From contig DDCV01000055.1 of NCBI GenBank assembly GCA_002335845.1, positions 1-11,128 of the forward strand: DNA of 11,128 nucleotides, read 5' to 3'. This DNA comes from Rickettsiales bacterium UBA1997 (lineage in GTDB: Bacteria; Pseudomonadota; Alphaproteobacteria; Rickettsiales; UBA1997). The position numbers and the translations under genes were made by a program. Below the pieces are notes generated by a model. That model had not been told where the DNA came from. It saw only the letters and a program-made list of their open reading frames with translations, and did no database searches. Shown here in pieces: positions 1 to 7,125 of this stretch. Numbering within the stretch: the first letter of the stretch is position 1; each line of letters begins with the position of its first letter.

Positions 1-17
1 TTATTGACGGATCTGGG

Positions 18-70
18 TTTATGCAATAAATCGCGGTGTATAGGGATATACATAAGATTTATTGCTTAAA
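18..70. repeat. Long imperfect hairpin / palindromic intergenic element
   Basis: The arms at 18-32 and 56-70 are reverse complements at 14 of 15 positions. Inside them lies a second perfect 6-bp stem (TGTATA at 37-42, TATACA at 47-52) closed by a GGGA loop. The two stems are separated by a small asymmetric internal loop (33-36 against 53-55). On the plus strand four T follow (71-74), so it could end transcription of a gene lying left of the window, but the T run is short. It could equally be a dispersed palindromic repeat. The structure is read directly from the sequence; the role is unknown. Confidence 0.6.
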
Positions 71-102
71 TTTTAGACCAAAAATAAGAAGGTTAAATTT
101 AG

Positions 103-127
103 CATTAAAGAGGGGAATTAGTATAAT
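103..127 (-). repeat. Short repeat, copy 2 (degenerate), downstream of the AI-2E transporter gene
   Basis: This 25-bp unit matches the copy at 133-157 at 21 of 25 positions and lies exactly 30 bp from it in the same orientation. Read on the minus strand it runs ATTATACTAATTCCCC and then CTCTTTAATG. It lies downstream of the stop of the minus-strand transporter gene. It is the most diverged of the three clear copies in the window. Confidence 0.6.
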
Positions 128-132
128 AATAT

Positions 133-157
133 CATTAAAGGCTGGAATTGGTATAAT
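133..157 (-). repeat. Short repeat, copy 1, abutting the AI-2E transporter stop codon
   Basis: Read on the minus strand this copy is ATTATACCAATTCCAG followed by CCTTTAATG. It begins at the base directly after the transporter's TAA stop (158-160). It matches the copy at the carB stop (10388-10412) at 22 of 25 positions in the same orientation relative to the gene. It is non-coding. A dispersed 3'-flanking repeat family is the simplest reading. No clear hairpin forms within one unit. Confidence 0.7.
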
Positions 158-1210
158 TTAGGCATATTTCTTTCTGTATCTAGCAGCAAAAAACTTTATC
201 AATACACTGCATATTGCTGTTAGCGGCACCGCTATCAAAACTCCAAACAACCCAAATATAAAGCCAAAGAAAAATAGGCCAAATATTATCCAAGCTGGGT
301 GAGTTCCTATTTTATCACCTATGAGTTTTGGAGCAATAAAATTACCCTCAACAAATTGCCCAAAAGCAAAAATACCCAAAATTGTTAAAATATTAGGCAC
401 ATCAAGGCCCCACTGAAAAAGAGCAACTATTATTCCTATAACAACACCTATGAGCATTCCAATATAAGGTATAAAAGAAAATATTCCTGTTAAAAAGCCT
501 ATAAGAAAGCCAAAATTAAGCCCGCTATAATTTAGCATTATAGCATAAAGAAGCCCTAGAATTAGACATACATTAAGCTGACCCCTGATGTACTGCGATA
601 ATGTCTTGTCTATATCGATAACAACTTTTTTGATTGTTTTAGCTGACTTCTTTGGAAGATGCCTAGATACATTATTAACTATCAAATCCCAGTCTTTAAG
701 AAAATAGAAAACCAAAATTGGTGATATAAAAACTAGCGATATAATGTTAATTAAAGAAGCTGATGACAGCAAGGCTTTGCCAAAAACATTTTTTGATAAA
801 TCGAAAGCTGATGTAATATTTTTTTCATGAAAAAATTCATTAAAACTTCCATTAACTTCAACCCCAGAATCCTTAAGTCTACTTATAATATCGGGATATA
901 TATCATAATATATAATTTTTATATATGAGGGCATGGTGTTGATAAAGGCGACAAGCTGAGCATATATGATCGGCACTATATAGGAATATAGCAAAATGTT
1001 AAATGTAATAAATAATGTCAGTATCAATAATGTTGAAAGGCTGCGACAAACATTGTGTTTTTTATGCAAATAATCAACCGGAGGGTTTAAAAAATACGCC
1101 AGAATCAGAGAGGCAACAAAGGGCGTTAAAATTGATTTTATCGAGTAAATAACTATGAAAAAAAACGCCGATAAAATAAAAGAAATTACTAATTTGTCTC
1201 TAGTTTGCAT
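158..1210 (-). CDS. AI-2E family transporter (PerM/YdiK-like membrane protein)
   Basis: A 350-residue polytopic inner-membrane protein. Hydrophobic segments lie near residues 8-40, 57-90, 148-171, 210-227, 231-266, 273-287 and 305-340, with a soluble stretch at about 95-145. Family hallmarks are visible: FYFLKDWD near 168, YIRGQL near 207, PYIGMLIG near 248, and the C-terminal block around EGNFIAPKLIGDKIG (288-302) and HPAW (304-307), ending in a glycine-rich helix with AVPL (327-330). The length is usual for the family. Members are annotated as exporters of autoinducer-2 or other small molecules or as cation/proton antiporters; the substrate cannot be read from sequence. It lies 61 bp downstream of the DUF2066 gene on the same strand, probably in one transcript. 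The ATG start gives a normal N-terminal membrane helix. Confidence 0.9.
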   Translation of the reverse strand: MQTRDKLVISFILSAFFFIVIYSIKSILTPFVASLILAYFLNPPVDYLHKKHNVCRSLSTLLILTLFITFNILLYSYIVPIIYAQLVAFINTMPSYIKIIYYDIYPDIISRLKDSGVEVNGSFNEFFHEKNITSAFDLSKNVFGKALLSSASLINIISLVFISPILVFYFLKDWDLIVNNVSRHLPKKSAKTIKKVVIDIDKTLSQYIRGQLNVCLILGLLYAIMLNYSGLNFGFLIGFLTGIFSFIPYIGMLIGVVIGIIVALFQWGLDVPNILTILGIFAFGQFVEGNFIAPKLIGDKIGTHPAWIIFGLFFFGFIFGLFGVLIAVPLTAICSVLIKFFAARYRKKYA

Positions 1211-1271
1211 TGTTTTTATTAATTTATGTAAAAAAGCCTTAATATGTGCATAATACAGATTTGATCTTTGA

Positions 1272-2366
1272 TCAATTCATGGTTATGGCACTATAATAGT
1301 TATATGATTTTTTATTAACTATTAGACCAATTGACAGAAAATCACTTTCCATTGCTACTTGAGGCTTCTCATAAAATGCCGCCACTATTGCGAAGTCTCG
1401 CGCGATCATCTTCACCTCCAAGCCTCCTAAAAAGTCAGCGGCCTCAAGTTTGTTTTTTATCATCAACCAATGCCCCAAGCTAGTAATTGGAATGCCGATA
1501 TATTTTTTACCATCGTCAGAAAAATCTAATTTATTATCTTGCTTCAAAAGATATTCTATTGTCTTTCTAGCTACCACATCAAGCAAGTCTTTTTCATCCA
1601 AAGCGTTAGTATTAATAAAATTTAATCTAAACCTTCTGCGATGAATATTTTGCAAGTAAGTTATATCAACATAGGCCTCATAACTATCTTTATCATAAGA
1701 ATATACCAGAGTATATGTCGAACTTACATCATGCTTATCGGCAATTTCAGCGATATCTTGAAATTTAGGCTCAAAAAATATCACCTCGTCAATTGCAGCC
1801 AGATTATCAATTGATGGCTCTGGTGCTTTAAATATTTGGCCAGCCCCATTCCTAATATTATTCTCAATAGCCGTTTTCCAATTATTTTTCTCACCCCAAA
1901 AATAGACATGATTGCCAATTTTTTTTGCCGGCAATATTAACTGATTTTCAACTTTTTTATCAATTTTGTGACTTTTTAAATTTTTTTGAGATATAATATG
2001 CTCAAAAAACTCTTCATCAAAAATAATATTAAGAGATGCAAAATATTCATTTCCCGCAATTCTTTCGCCATCCACCTGTTGTGAACGAATTATTTGTGAT
2101 ATTTCCTGATCGTCGAATAATGTATGAGCGTCAGTTTTGATGCCTAAATTTCTTAGTAATATTTTGAAAGCTCGTCTTCTAGCATCAGCAATGGCAACAT
2201 TTCTTGCTTCAAACGGGTTTTGAGCGGTGGCGCTAGCAACAACGCTTTCTACTTTATAATTAGGATCTTGAGCAAAAGCATTTGCCGATAATAAAAAGAG
2301 GCAGAAAAAAAGAAATGAAAAACAAGCAAAAATACAACCAATCTTTTGATTAATTCTTAAAGTCAT
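1272..2366 (-). CDS. DUF2066 domain-containing secreted protein
   Basis: A 364-residue protein with a clear Sec signal peptide: basic residues near the N-terminus, a long hydrophobic core (about 10-28) and a signal peptidase I site after AFA (30-32). The mature N-terminal region carries the DUF2066 pattern: a VESVVASATAQNPFEAR stretch (39-55), then an ARRRAFKILLRNLG segment (62-75). It is therefore predicted to be periplasmic or envelope-associated; the biochemical function of the family is unknown. The rest (about 120-364) is mixed alpha/beta without motifs I recognise. It is divergent from purM across 96 bp and is followed on the same strand by the AI-2E transporter gene. From memory, DUF2066 next to an AI-2E gene and purM recurs in alphaproteobacteria, which supports both calls but was not checked. 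Confidence 0.82.
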   Translation of the reverse strand: MTLRINQKIGCIFACFSFLFFCLFLLSANAFAQDPNYKVESVVASATAQNPFEARNVAIADARRRAFKILLRNLGIKTDAHTLFDDQEISQIIRSQQVDGERIAGNEYFASLNIIFDEEFFEHIISQKNLKSHKIDKKVENQLILPAKKIGNHVYFWGEKNNWKTAIENNIRNGAGQIFKAPEPSIDNLAAIDEVIFFEPKFQDIAEIADKHDVSSTYTLVYSYDKDSYEAYVDITYLQNIHRRRFRLNFINTNALDEKDLLDVVARKTIEYLLKQDNKLDFSDDGKKYIGIPITSLGHWLMIKNKLEAADFLGGLEVKMIARDFAIVAAFYEKPQVAMESDFLSIGLIVNKKSYNYYSAITMN

Positions 2367-2462
2367 CTTTTGATAAGTCTAAACTATTATTGTAAATCAA
2401 ATTTATAAATATAAAAATATTTTCTTAAAACTTAATTTGTTGAATTACAAGTAACAATAAAA
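2367..2462. promoter_or_regulatory. Divergent promoter region between the DUF2066 gene and purM
   Basis: This 96-bp, very AT-rich spacer separates two divergently transcribed genes, so promoters for both directions must lie here or inside the gene ends. On the minus strand a TACAAT hexamer (a -10-like element) is visible upstream of the DUF2066 start. On the plus strand only weak matches such as TATAAA can be seen. No good -35/-10 pair with standard spacing stands out, and no operator or riboswitch is recognisable. Neither gene has a convincing Shine-Dalgarno sequence. Confidence 0.4.
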
Positions 2463-3464
2463 ATGTCAAAAAATGAATCTCTAAGCTATAAATCTGCTGG
2501 AGTCGATATAGATGCTGGCAATAAGCTAGTTGACCTGATTAAGCCTTTAGCAAAAGCAACTGCTAGAATTGGCGCTAACTCAGATTTAGGTGGCTTTGGC
2601 TCTTTGTTTGATCTCAAGAAGTGTAACTTTAAGGATCCCATCTTAGTTTCTGCAACTGACGGCGTGGGAACTAAACTTAAAATCGCTATTGAAGCTCAAA
2701 ATCATGATACAATTGGCATTGATTTAGTTGCCATGTCCGTTAATGACCTAGTAGTGCAAGGTGCAGAGCCCTTATTTTTTCTTGATTATTTTTCCTGCTC
2801 TAAACTTGACCCAAATCACGCACAAAATATCATTAAAGGAATAGCTCAAGGTTGTAAATTAGCTGGTTGCGCTTTGGTTGGAGGTGAAACAGCAGAAATG
2901 CCTGGGATCTATGATAATAATGATTATGATTTAGCTGGCTTTGCAGTTGGCGCAGTTGAAAGAGGTGAAATTCTACCAAAATCCACTAAATCTAGCGATA
3001 TTTTAATTGGACTTAAATCAAGCGGAGTGCATTCTAATGGATTTTCTTTAGTCAGACATATTTTGGATAAAAAAAATATTTCCTTAAATAGCCCCTTTGA
3101 GAATAAAACTCTAGCTGACGCACTGCTTATTCCAACAAAAATTTATGTTAAATCCTGCTTAAATGCTGCTAAAACCAATAAAATTAAGGCTTTTTCTCAC
3201 ATTACTGGCGGTGGAATTTATGAAAATTTACAACGCGTAATTAGCGCCAATCTAACTCCTCACATTGATTTTGATAGCTTTGACAGACCTGAAATATTTA
3301 AATTTTTGCAATCCCAAGGTAAAATATCTGAAGCTGAGATGATTCGCACATTTAATTGCGGCATAGGAATGGTGGCTATTATTGATAAAAATGATGCCGA
3401 CGAAATATTAGAAAACCTTACAGCTTCCGGCGAAGAAGCTATGATTATTGGTAACTTAAGTTAA
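2463..3464 (+). CDS. purM: Phosphoribosylformylglycinamidine cyclo-ligase (AIR synthetase)
   Basis: PurM closes the imidazole ring of FGAM with ATP to give aminoimidazole ribotide, the fifth step of purine synthesis, in the cytosol. All family blocks are present: YKSAGVDIDAG (9-19), SATDGVGTKLK (63-73), the GIDLVAMSVNDLVVQGAEP block (85-103), VGGETAEMPG (139-148), GLKSSGVHSNGFSLVR (183-198), HITGGG (246-251) and FNCGIGM (297-303). The 333-residue length is close to normal, with a slightly short C-terminus. The ATG gives the standard N-terminus just before the YKSAGVDI motif. purN, a common partner, is absent; the next ORF, three bases on and in the same frame, is an IleRS C-terminal piece. 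Confidence 0.97.
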   Translation: MSKNESLSYKSAGVDIDAGNKLVDLIKPLAKATARIGANSDLGGFGSLFDLKKCNFKDPILVSATDGVGTKLKIAIEAQNHDTIGIDLVAMSVNDLVVQGAEPLFFLDYFSCSKLDPNHAQNIIKGIAQGCKLAGCALVGGETAEMPGIYDNNDYDLAGFAVGAVERGEILPKSTKSSDILIGLKSSGVHSNGFSLVRHILDKKNISLNSPFENKTLADALLIPTKIYVKSCLNAAKTNKIKAFSHITGGGIYENLQRVISANLTPHIDFDSFDRPEIFKFLQSQGKISEAEMIRTFNCGIGMVAIIDKNDADEILENLTASGEEAMIIGNLS

Positions 3465-3467
3465 TCT

Positions 3468-4277
3468 ATGCAAGAAATAAAAAAATCAGTTCATCTACAA
3501 GATTTTCCAGATGTTTCCTTTATAAAGCCCAATGATAAGTTGGAGCAAAATATGGATTTAGTGCGCGATATATGTTCCACCGCTCTAGCAATCCGTGATA
3601 ATAAAAATCTGCGCGTTAGATTGCCTCTAAAATCATTAACAATAATTGGTAAAGATTCTGATAATATTCTGCCCTTCAGTGAAATAATAGCCGATGAAGT
3701 AAATGTTAAAAATATCAAAATTGATGATGATATAGCAAAATTTGCAGAATTTAAATTACAGATAAATTTTAAAAAAATTGGTGCCAAATATAGCCAAAAA
3801 ATGAAAGATATTTTACAAGCTATGAAAAATGGTGATTGGCAAAAAAATCAAGATGATGAAATTAAAATAGCTGGAATAACCTTAAAAAAAGATGAATTTG
3901 AGCTAAAATTACTACCCAAAAACAATGATGAAGAAAAATTTGCCATCGCACCGCTTCCAAACAATAAATATCTAATATCGCTAGATATCAATATTACTCA
4001 AGACTTAGAATATGAAGGAGTTGCCCGTGATATTATAAGGCTTGTGCAACAAAATCGTAAAGAAGCTGATCTCAATATTTCTGATAAAATAGAATTAAAC
4101 ATACAAACTAACGATCACAGGATATCTGATGTTGTTGAGCAATTTAGCGACTATATTGCTAAGCAAGTTTTGGCCAACAAAGTTAGCTCTACTACCCAAG
4201 ATTTAACCGATGAGTTTATTTTTGAAAATGAAATTGATGAAAAAGCCGTTTCAATCGGAATTAAAATCATTGAGTAG
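3468..4277 (+). CDS. Free-standing C-terminal fragment of isoleucyl-tRNA synthetase (Rickettsia-type IleRS)
   Basis: This 269-residue ORF matches only the last quarter of the long, eukaryote-like IleRS used by Rickettsia and relatives. Recognisable blocks are SVHLQDFP (7-14), DICSTALAIRD (34-44) with RVRLPL (49-54), the GAKYSQKMKDI segment (105-115), and EGVARDIIRLVQ (183-194) followed by RKEADLNISDKIEL (197-210). These belong to the end of the anticodon-binding region and the C-terminal appendix domain. The Rossmann core with HIGH and KMSKS, the editing domain and most of the helical bundle are missing, so it cannot charge tRNA alone. No N-terminal part lies upstream; purM does. The ORF is undamaged, with no internal stop or frameshift, in AT-rich DNA, which suggests either recent origin or selection. 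It could be half of a split ileS, a duplicated remnant, or a repurposed tRNA-binding domain. Confidence 0.8.
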   Translation: MQEIKKSVHLQDFPDVSFIKPNDKLEQNMDLVRDICSTALAIRDNKNLRVRLPLKSLTIIGKDSDNILPFSEIIADEVNVKNIKIDDDIAKFAEFKLQINFKKIGAKYSQKMKDILQAMKNGDWQKNQDDEIKIAGITLKKDEFELKLLPKNNDEEKFAIAPLPNNKYLISLDINITQDLEYEGVARDIIRLVQQNRKEADLNISDKIELNIQTNDHRISDVVEQFSDYIAKQVLANKVSSTTQDLTDEFIFENEIDEKAVSIGIKIIE

Positions 4278-4300
4278 CGCAAAGCAAAATATATTTATCA

Positions 4301-4350
4301 CAAATCTAATCCTTAATGGCAAAATATTTAGATTTGATGAAGATTTTTTT
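4301..4350 (+). terminator. Candidate weak intrinsic terminator after purM and the IleRS fragment
   Basis: The 160-bp gap 4278-4437 contains a perfect 9-bp stem: CAAATCTAA at 4301-4309 and TTAGATTTG at 4328-4336, with an 18-base loop. A run of seven T follows at 4344-4350. The stem is AT-rich and the T run begins about seven bases after it, so this is a weak candidate. It sits between two same-strand gene groups, where a transcription boundary is plausible. The rest of the gap is AT-rich; I see no small ORF and no clear promoter for the next gene. Confidence 0.4.
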
Positions 4351-4437
4351 GAGCAAAACTAATATTACCGATTGATTTCTTAAGTAAATTAAATGAAAAA
4401 ATTTGATCAATTTTAGATTATGATATTTTAATTTTTT

Positions 4438-4980
4438 ATGAAAAAACTACTCACCTTAACAACATTAATTTTTTTAACATTTACTCAAGCTATGGCACAA
4501 AATACTGATTTAGAAAATACTCTTTATATTGATCTTGAATATGGTCGCGTTGAAATCCAAATGTTTCCTGACATCACTCCAAAACATGTTGAGAGAATCA
4601 AAACTCTAGCTCGTCAAAAATTTTATGATGGCATTGTATTTCATCGTGTAATAGCTGGCTTTATGGCGCAAACTGGAGATCCAACTGGCACTGGTCGCGG
4701 CGGCAGTGAATTGCCAGACTTACCTGCTGAATTTAATGCTGAGCCACACACTAGAGGCGCTTTATCAATGGCTAGAGCACAAAGTCCAAATAGTGCCAAC
4801 AGTCAATTCTTTATTGTTACTGATGATTCAACTTTCCTAGACAATCAATACACACTTTGGGGTCGAGTTACCAAGGGAATGGAATTTGTTGATAAAATTA
4901 AAAAAGGCGATGGACAAAATGGTTCTGTTAACAATCCCGATAAAATGATTTCGGTTAGAGTAGCATCAGACTTAAAATAA
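4438..4980 (+). CDS. Exported cyclophilin-type peptidyl-prolyl cis-trans isomerase
   Basis: A 180-residue cyclophilin with a signal peptide (1-20, cleavage predicted after AMA at 18-20), so it should act on proline bonds of proteins folding in the periplasm. The catalytic surface is intact: FHRVI (68-72) with R70 equivalent to the cyclophilin A active-site arginine, FMAQTGDPTGTGRGG (75-89), the MARAQSPNSANSQFFI segment (111-126) and FLDNQYTLWGRV (133-144). Length suits a single-domain bacterial cyclophilin plus leader. No Shine-Dalgarno is visible before the ATG, but the start is fixed by the leader. It stops six bases before pyrB and is the first gene of a tight same-strand series; no functional tie to pyrimidine synthesis is apparent. 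The symbol ppiA or ppiB would be a guess. Confidence 0.93.
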   Translation: MKKLLTLTTLIFLTFTQAMAQNTDLENTLYIDLEYGRVEIQMFPDITPKHVERIKTLARQKFYDGIVFHRVIAGFMAQTGDPTGTGRGGSELPDLPAEFNAEPHTRGALSMARAQSPNSANSQFFIVTDDSTFLDNQYTLWGRVTKGMEFVDKIKKGDGQNGSVNNPDKMISVRVASDLK

Positions 4981-4986
4981 ATTTAA

Positions 4987-5949
4987 ATGCAGCAGAAATT
5001 ATCCTTTGATCATTTGTTAAGTTCCAACCAAATATCAAAGGATGATATTTCTATTATTTTTGATTTATCTCAAAAATATCATAATGAATTTGGGCAAAGT
5101 AAAGCTCAGAAAGACAGAAAATCTCTTCATGATTGTCAAGATTATATCTTGGCTACCTTATTTTTTGAACCAAGCACACGCACTAGATTTTCATTTGAAT
5201 CTGCGATGCAGAAGCTTAATGGCAAAATTATCTCACTTGAGCAAGGGTTATTTTCATCAATCAAAAAGGGTGAATCTTTAGAGGATATGGGTCGAGTTTT
5301 TAGTAAATATTCTGATCTAGTAGTAATTAGGCATCCCGAAATGGACAGCGCCAAAAAATTCTCAAAATATTCATCAATTCCAGTAATTAATGGCGGCGAT
5401 GGCGCCAATGAGCATCCAACTCAATCTCTAACAGATTTATACACCATTAAACAAACGAAAAATAGATTGGATAATTTAGTAATTGGTATTGTTGGCGATT
5501 TAAAATATAGCCGCACCGCCTATTCATTAATCAAGCTGCTATCGCTTTATCCCAATAATGAATTTATTCTAATTTCGCAAGAAATTGCCCGGCTCAAAGA
5601 TTCTCACAAAGAAAAGCTGTTAAATAATAATATTAATTTAAGGGAAACTATTAATATTGAAGATGAAATTGCTAATCTTGATGTCTTGTATGTAGTGCGC
5701 ACCCAAAAAGAAAGATTTGCTAGTGAGGATGAATATAAAAAAGTTAATGGCAAATATCTCATTAATAATAATCTACTAAAAAAAGCCAAAAAAGATCTTA
5801 CAATCATGCATCCACTGCCTCGACTTGATGAGATTGATACAGAGATTGATAGCGACCAAAGATCTAAATATTTCTTTCAAGCTGAAATGGCAGTTTTTGT
5901 AAGAATGGCCTTGATAAATTTAATGAAGGATCATAAAGTCGAATTTTAA
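4987..5949 (+). CDS. pyrB: Aspartate carbamoyltransferase catalytic chain
   Basis: This enzyme joins carbamoyl phosphate to aspartate to give N-carbamoylaspartate, the committed step of UMP synthesis, in the cytosol. The carbamoyl-phosphate loop is present as FFEPSTRTRFSFE (59-71). Further landmarks are the active-site lysine region KKGESLED (93-100), RHP (115-117), the PVINGGDG block (132-139) with HPTQSLTDLYTI (143-154), the GDLKYSRTAYSL segment (170-181), RTQKERF (238-244) and HPLPRLDEID (275-284). HPLPRxDEI separates it from ornithine carbamoyltransferase, which has HCLP. Its 320 residues resemble the E. coli type. No regulatory pyrI follows; carA starts three bases downstream. Confidence 0.95.
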   Translation: MQQKLSFDHLLSSNQISKDDISIIFDLSQKYHNEFGQSKAQKDRKSLHDCQDYILATLFFEPSTRTRFSFESAMQKLNGKIISLEQGLFSSIKKGESLEDMGRVFSKYSDLVVIRHPEMDSAKKFSKYSSIPVINGGDGANEHPTQSLTDLYTIKQTKNRLDNLVIGIVGDLKYSRTAYSLIKLLSLYPNNEFILISQEIARLKDSHKEKLLNNNINLRETINIEDEIANLDVLYVVRTQKERFASEDEYKKVNGKYLINNNLLKKAKKDLTIMHPLPRLDEIDTEIDSDQRSKYFFQAEMAVFVRMALINLMKDHKVEF

Positions 5950-5952
5950 TAA

Positions 5953-7125
5953 ATGACTTTATTAAAAAATTTTCTTTCTTGCAAAATTCCTATGAAGCTT
6001 ACTGCTGATGATGATTTAAACTCCGTTTTATGTTTAGCTGACGGTAATTTCTTTTTTGGAAAATCTATTGGTATTTTAGGTGAAGCAATTGGCGAAATAT
6101 GCTTTAACACCTCAATTACCGGCTATCAAGAAATCTTAACCGACCCCTCTTATAAAGGACAGCTTATAAATTTTACCTTCCCTCATATTGGCAATATTGG
6201 ATGCAATAAAGATGACGCAGAGTCTAATGCGCCTCAATGTCATGGCTTAATAATTCGCGAAGATATAACTCTATCATCAAATTACCGTAGCGAGATCGAC
6301 CTAAATGACTGGTTAAAAAAGCACAGCCTAGCTGGAATTTGCAATATTGACACTAGAAGGCTGACCAAACATATCAGAATTAATGGCGCACAAACTGGCA
6401 TAATTTATAACGCCAAAAAAGGGCAAGAAATCGACACCGATATCCTTATTAACAAAATAAAAGATCTGCCAACTCTAAAAGGTAAAGATCTAGCAAGCCA
6501 AGCAACTACATCGAAACAATATATCTTCAAAGAGTCAAAATCATCAGCAAATCATATCGCTGTTATTGATTATGGAATAAAGCAAAACATATTAAATTGC
6601 CTAAGTGATTTTGATATCAATATTTCAGTAGTTCCTGCCAATATAAGCTTTGATGAGCTAAAATCTATTAATCCTGATGGCGTTTTATTGTCCAATGGTC
6701 CGGGAGATCCAATGGCAACATCTATAATTGCACTGCCTCTGATTCAAGAATTATTAATCAATAAAATTCCTACTTTTGGCATCTGCCTAGGGCATCAGCT
6801 TTTATCCTTAGCCTGTAATTTACGCACGATAAAAATGCATCAAGGTCATCGTGGTGCCAATCATCCAGTCAAAAATTATGGGCGTGATATTGTTGAAATT
6901 ACCAGTCAAAATCATGGCTTTTGCGTTGAAGACAAAAACATCCCAAACAATATTGAGATTACCCATAGATCACTTTTTGATAATACGATTCAAGGCATAA
7001 AAATTAAAGATGGTCCAGCTTTTTCTGTGCAATATCATCCTGAAAGCTCACCTGGGCCTCATGATAGTCGCTATTTATTCGCTGAATTTATTCAATTAAT
7101 CAAAGAGTCAAAGTGCCAAAAATAA
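5953..7125 (+). CDS. carA: Carbamoyl-phosphate synthase small (glutaminase) subunit
   Basis: CarA hydrolyses glutamine and passes ammonia to CarB. The N-terminal domain has [17 protein letters not shown] (51-67), and the class I amidotransferase domain has the nucleophile C278 in GICLGHQ (276-282), SNGPGDP (247-253), a GHRGANHPV segment (298-306), and the H362/E364 pair in [13 protein letters not shown] (361-373). The 390-residue length is normal. A second ATG at residue 14 (about 5992) could be the true start, since family proteins usually begin close to the LADG motif (28-31); the first 13 residues look unconserved. The ORF follows pyrB by three bases and overlaps carB by 13 bp, consistent with translational coupling in one operon. 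Confidence 0.96.
   Translation: MTLLKNFLSCKIPMKLTADDDLNSVLCLADGNFFFGKSIGILGEAIGEICFNTSITGYQEILTDPSYKGQLINFTFPHIGNIGCNKDDAESNAPQCHGLIIREDITLSSNYRSEIDLNDWLKKHSLAGICNIDTRRLTKHIRINGAQTGIIYNAKKGQEIDTDILINKIKDLPTLKGKDLASQATTSKQYIFKESKSSANHIAVIDYGIKQNILNCLSDFDINISVVPANISFDELKSINPDGVLLSNGPGDPMATSIIALPLIQELLINKIPTFGICLGHQLLSLACNLRTIKMHQGHRGANHPVKNYGRDIVEITSQNHGFCVEDKNIPNNIEITHRSLFDNTIQGIKIKDGPAFSVQYHPESSPGPHDSRYLFAEFIQLIKESKCQK

Noticed and set aside
103..157. CRISPR array
   Set aside because: There are only two imperfect units, 5 bp apart, with no spacer-sized intervals and no cas genes in the window.
1261..1275. Small palindrome (TTGATC, TTT, GATCAA) at the end of the DUF2066 gene as a terminator
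   Set aside because: The stem is only 6 bp with a three-base loop and no T run on the minus strand, and the downstream gene is probably co-transcribed.
1450..1644. Plus-strand ORF of 64 codons opposite the DUF2066 gene
   Set aside because: It is antisense to a coherent secreted protein and has no recognisable motif or start context.
3491..3787. Minus-strand ORF of 98 codons inside the IleRS fragment
   Set aside because: It lies wholly within a recognisable plus-strand coding region, has no signal or motif of its own and reads like antisense of a conserved domain.
4278..4437. Pyrimidine-responsive leader or riboswitch before the cyclophilin-pyrB cluster
   Set aside because: Apart from the weak hairpin with a T run, no conserved leader structure, leader peptide or known riboswitch motif could be seen.
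5142..5408. Minus-strand ORF of 88 codons inside pyrB
   Set aside because: It is opposite the conserved PyrB active-site coding region and shows no independent protein features.
4987..5949. Ornithine carbamoyltransferase (argF) as an alternative for pyrB
   Set aside because: The protein has HPLPRLDEI and the VINGGDG segment of aspartate carbamoyltransferase and lacks the HCLP motif of ornithine carbamoyltransferase.
7113..7125. Possible frameshift between carA and carB because they overlap
   Set aside because: CarA ends at its normal C-terminus and CarB begins at its normal N-terminus with GTG. A short overlap is ordinary operon coupling.
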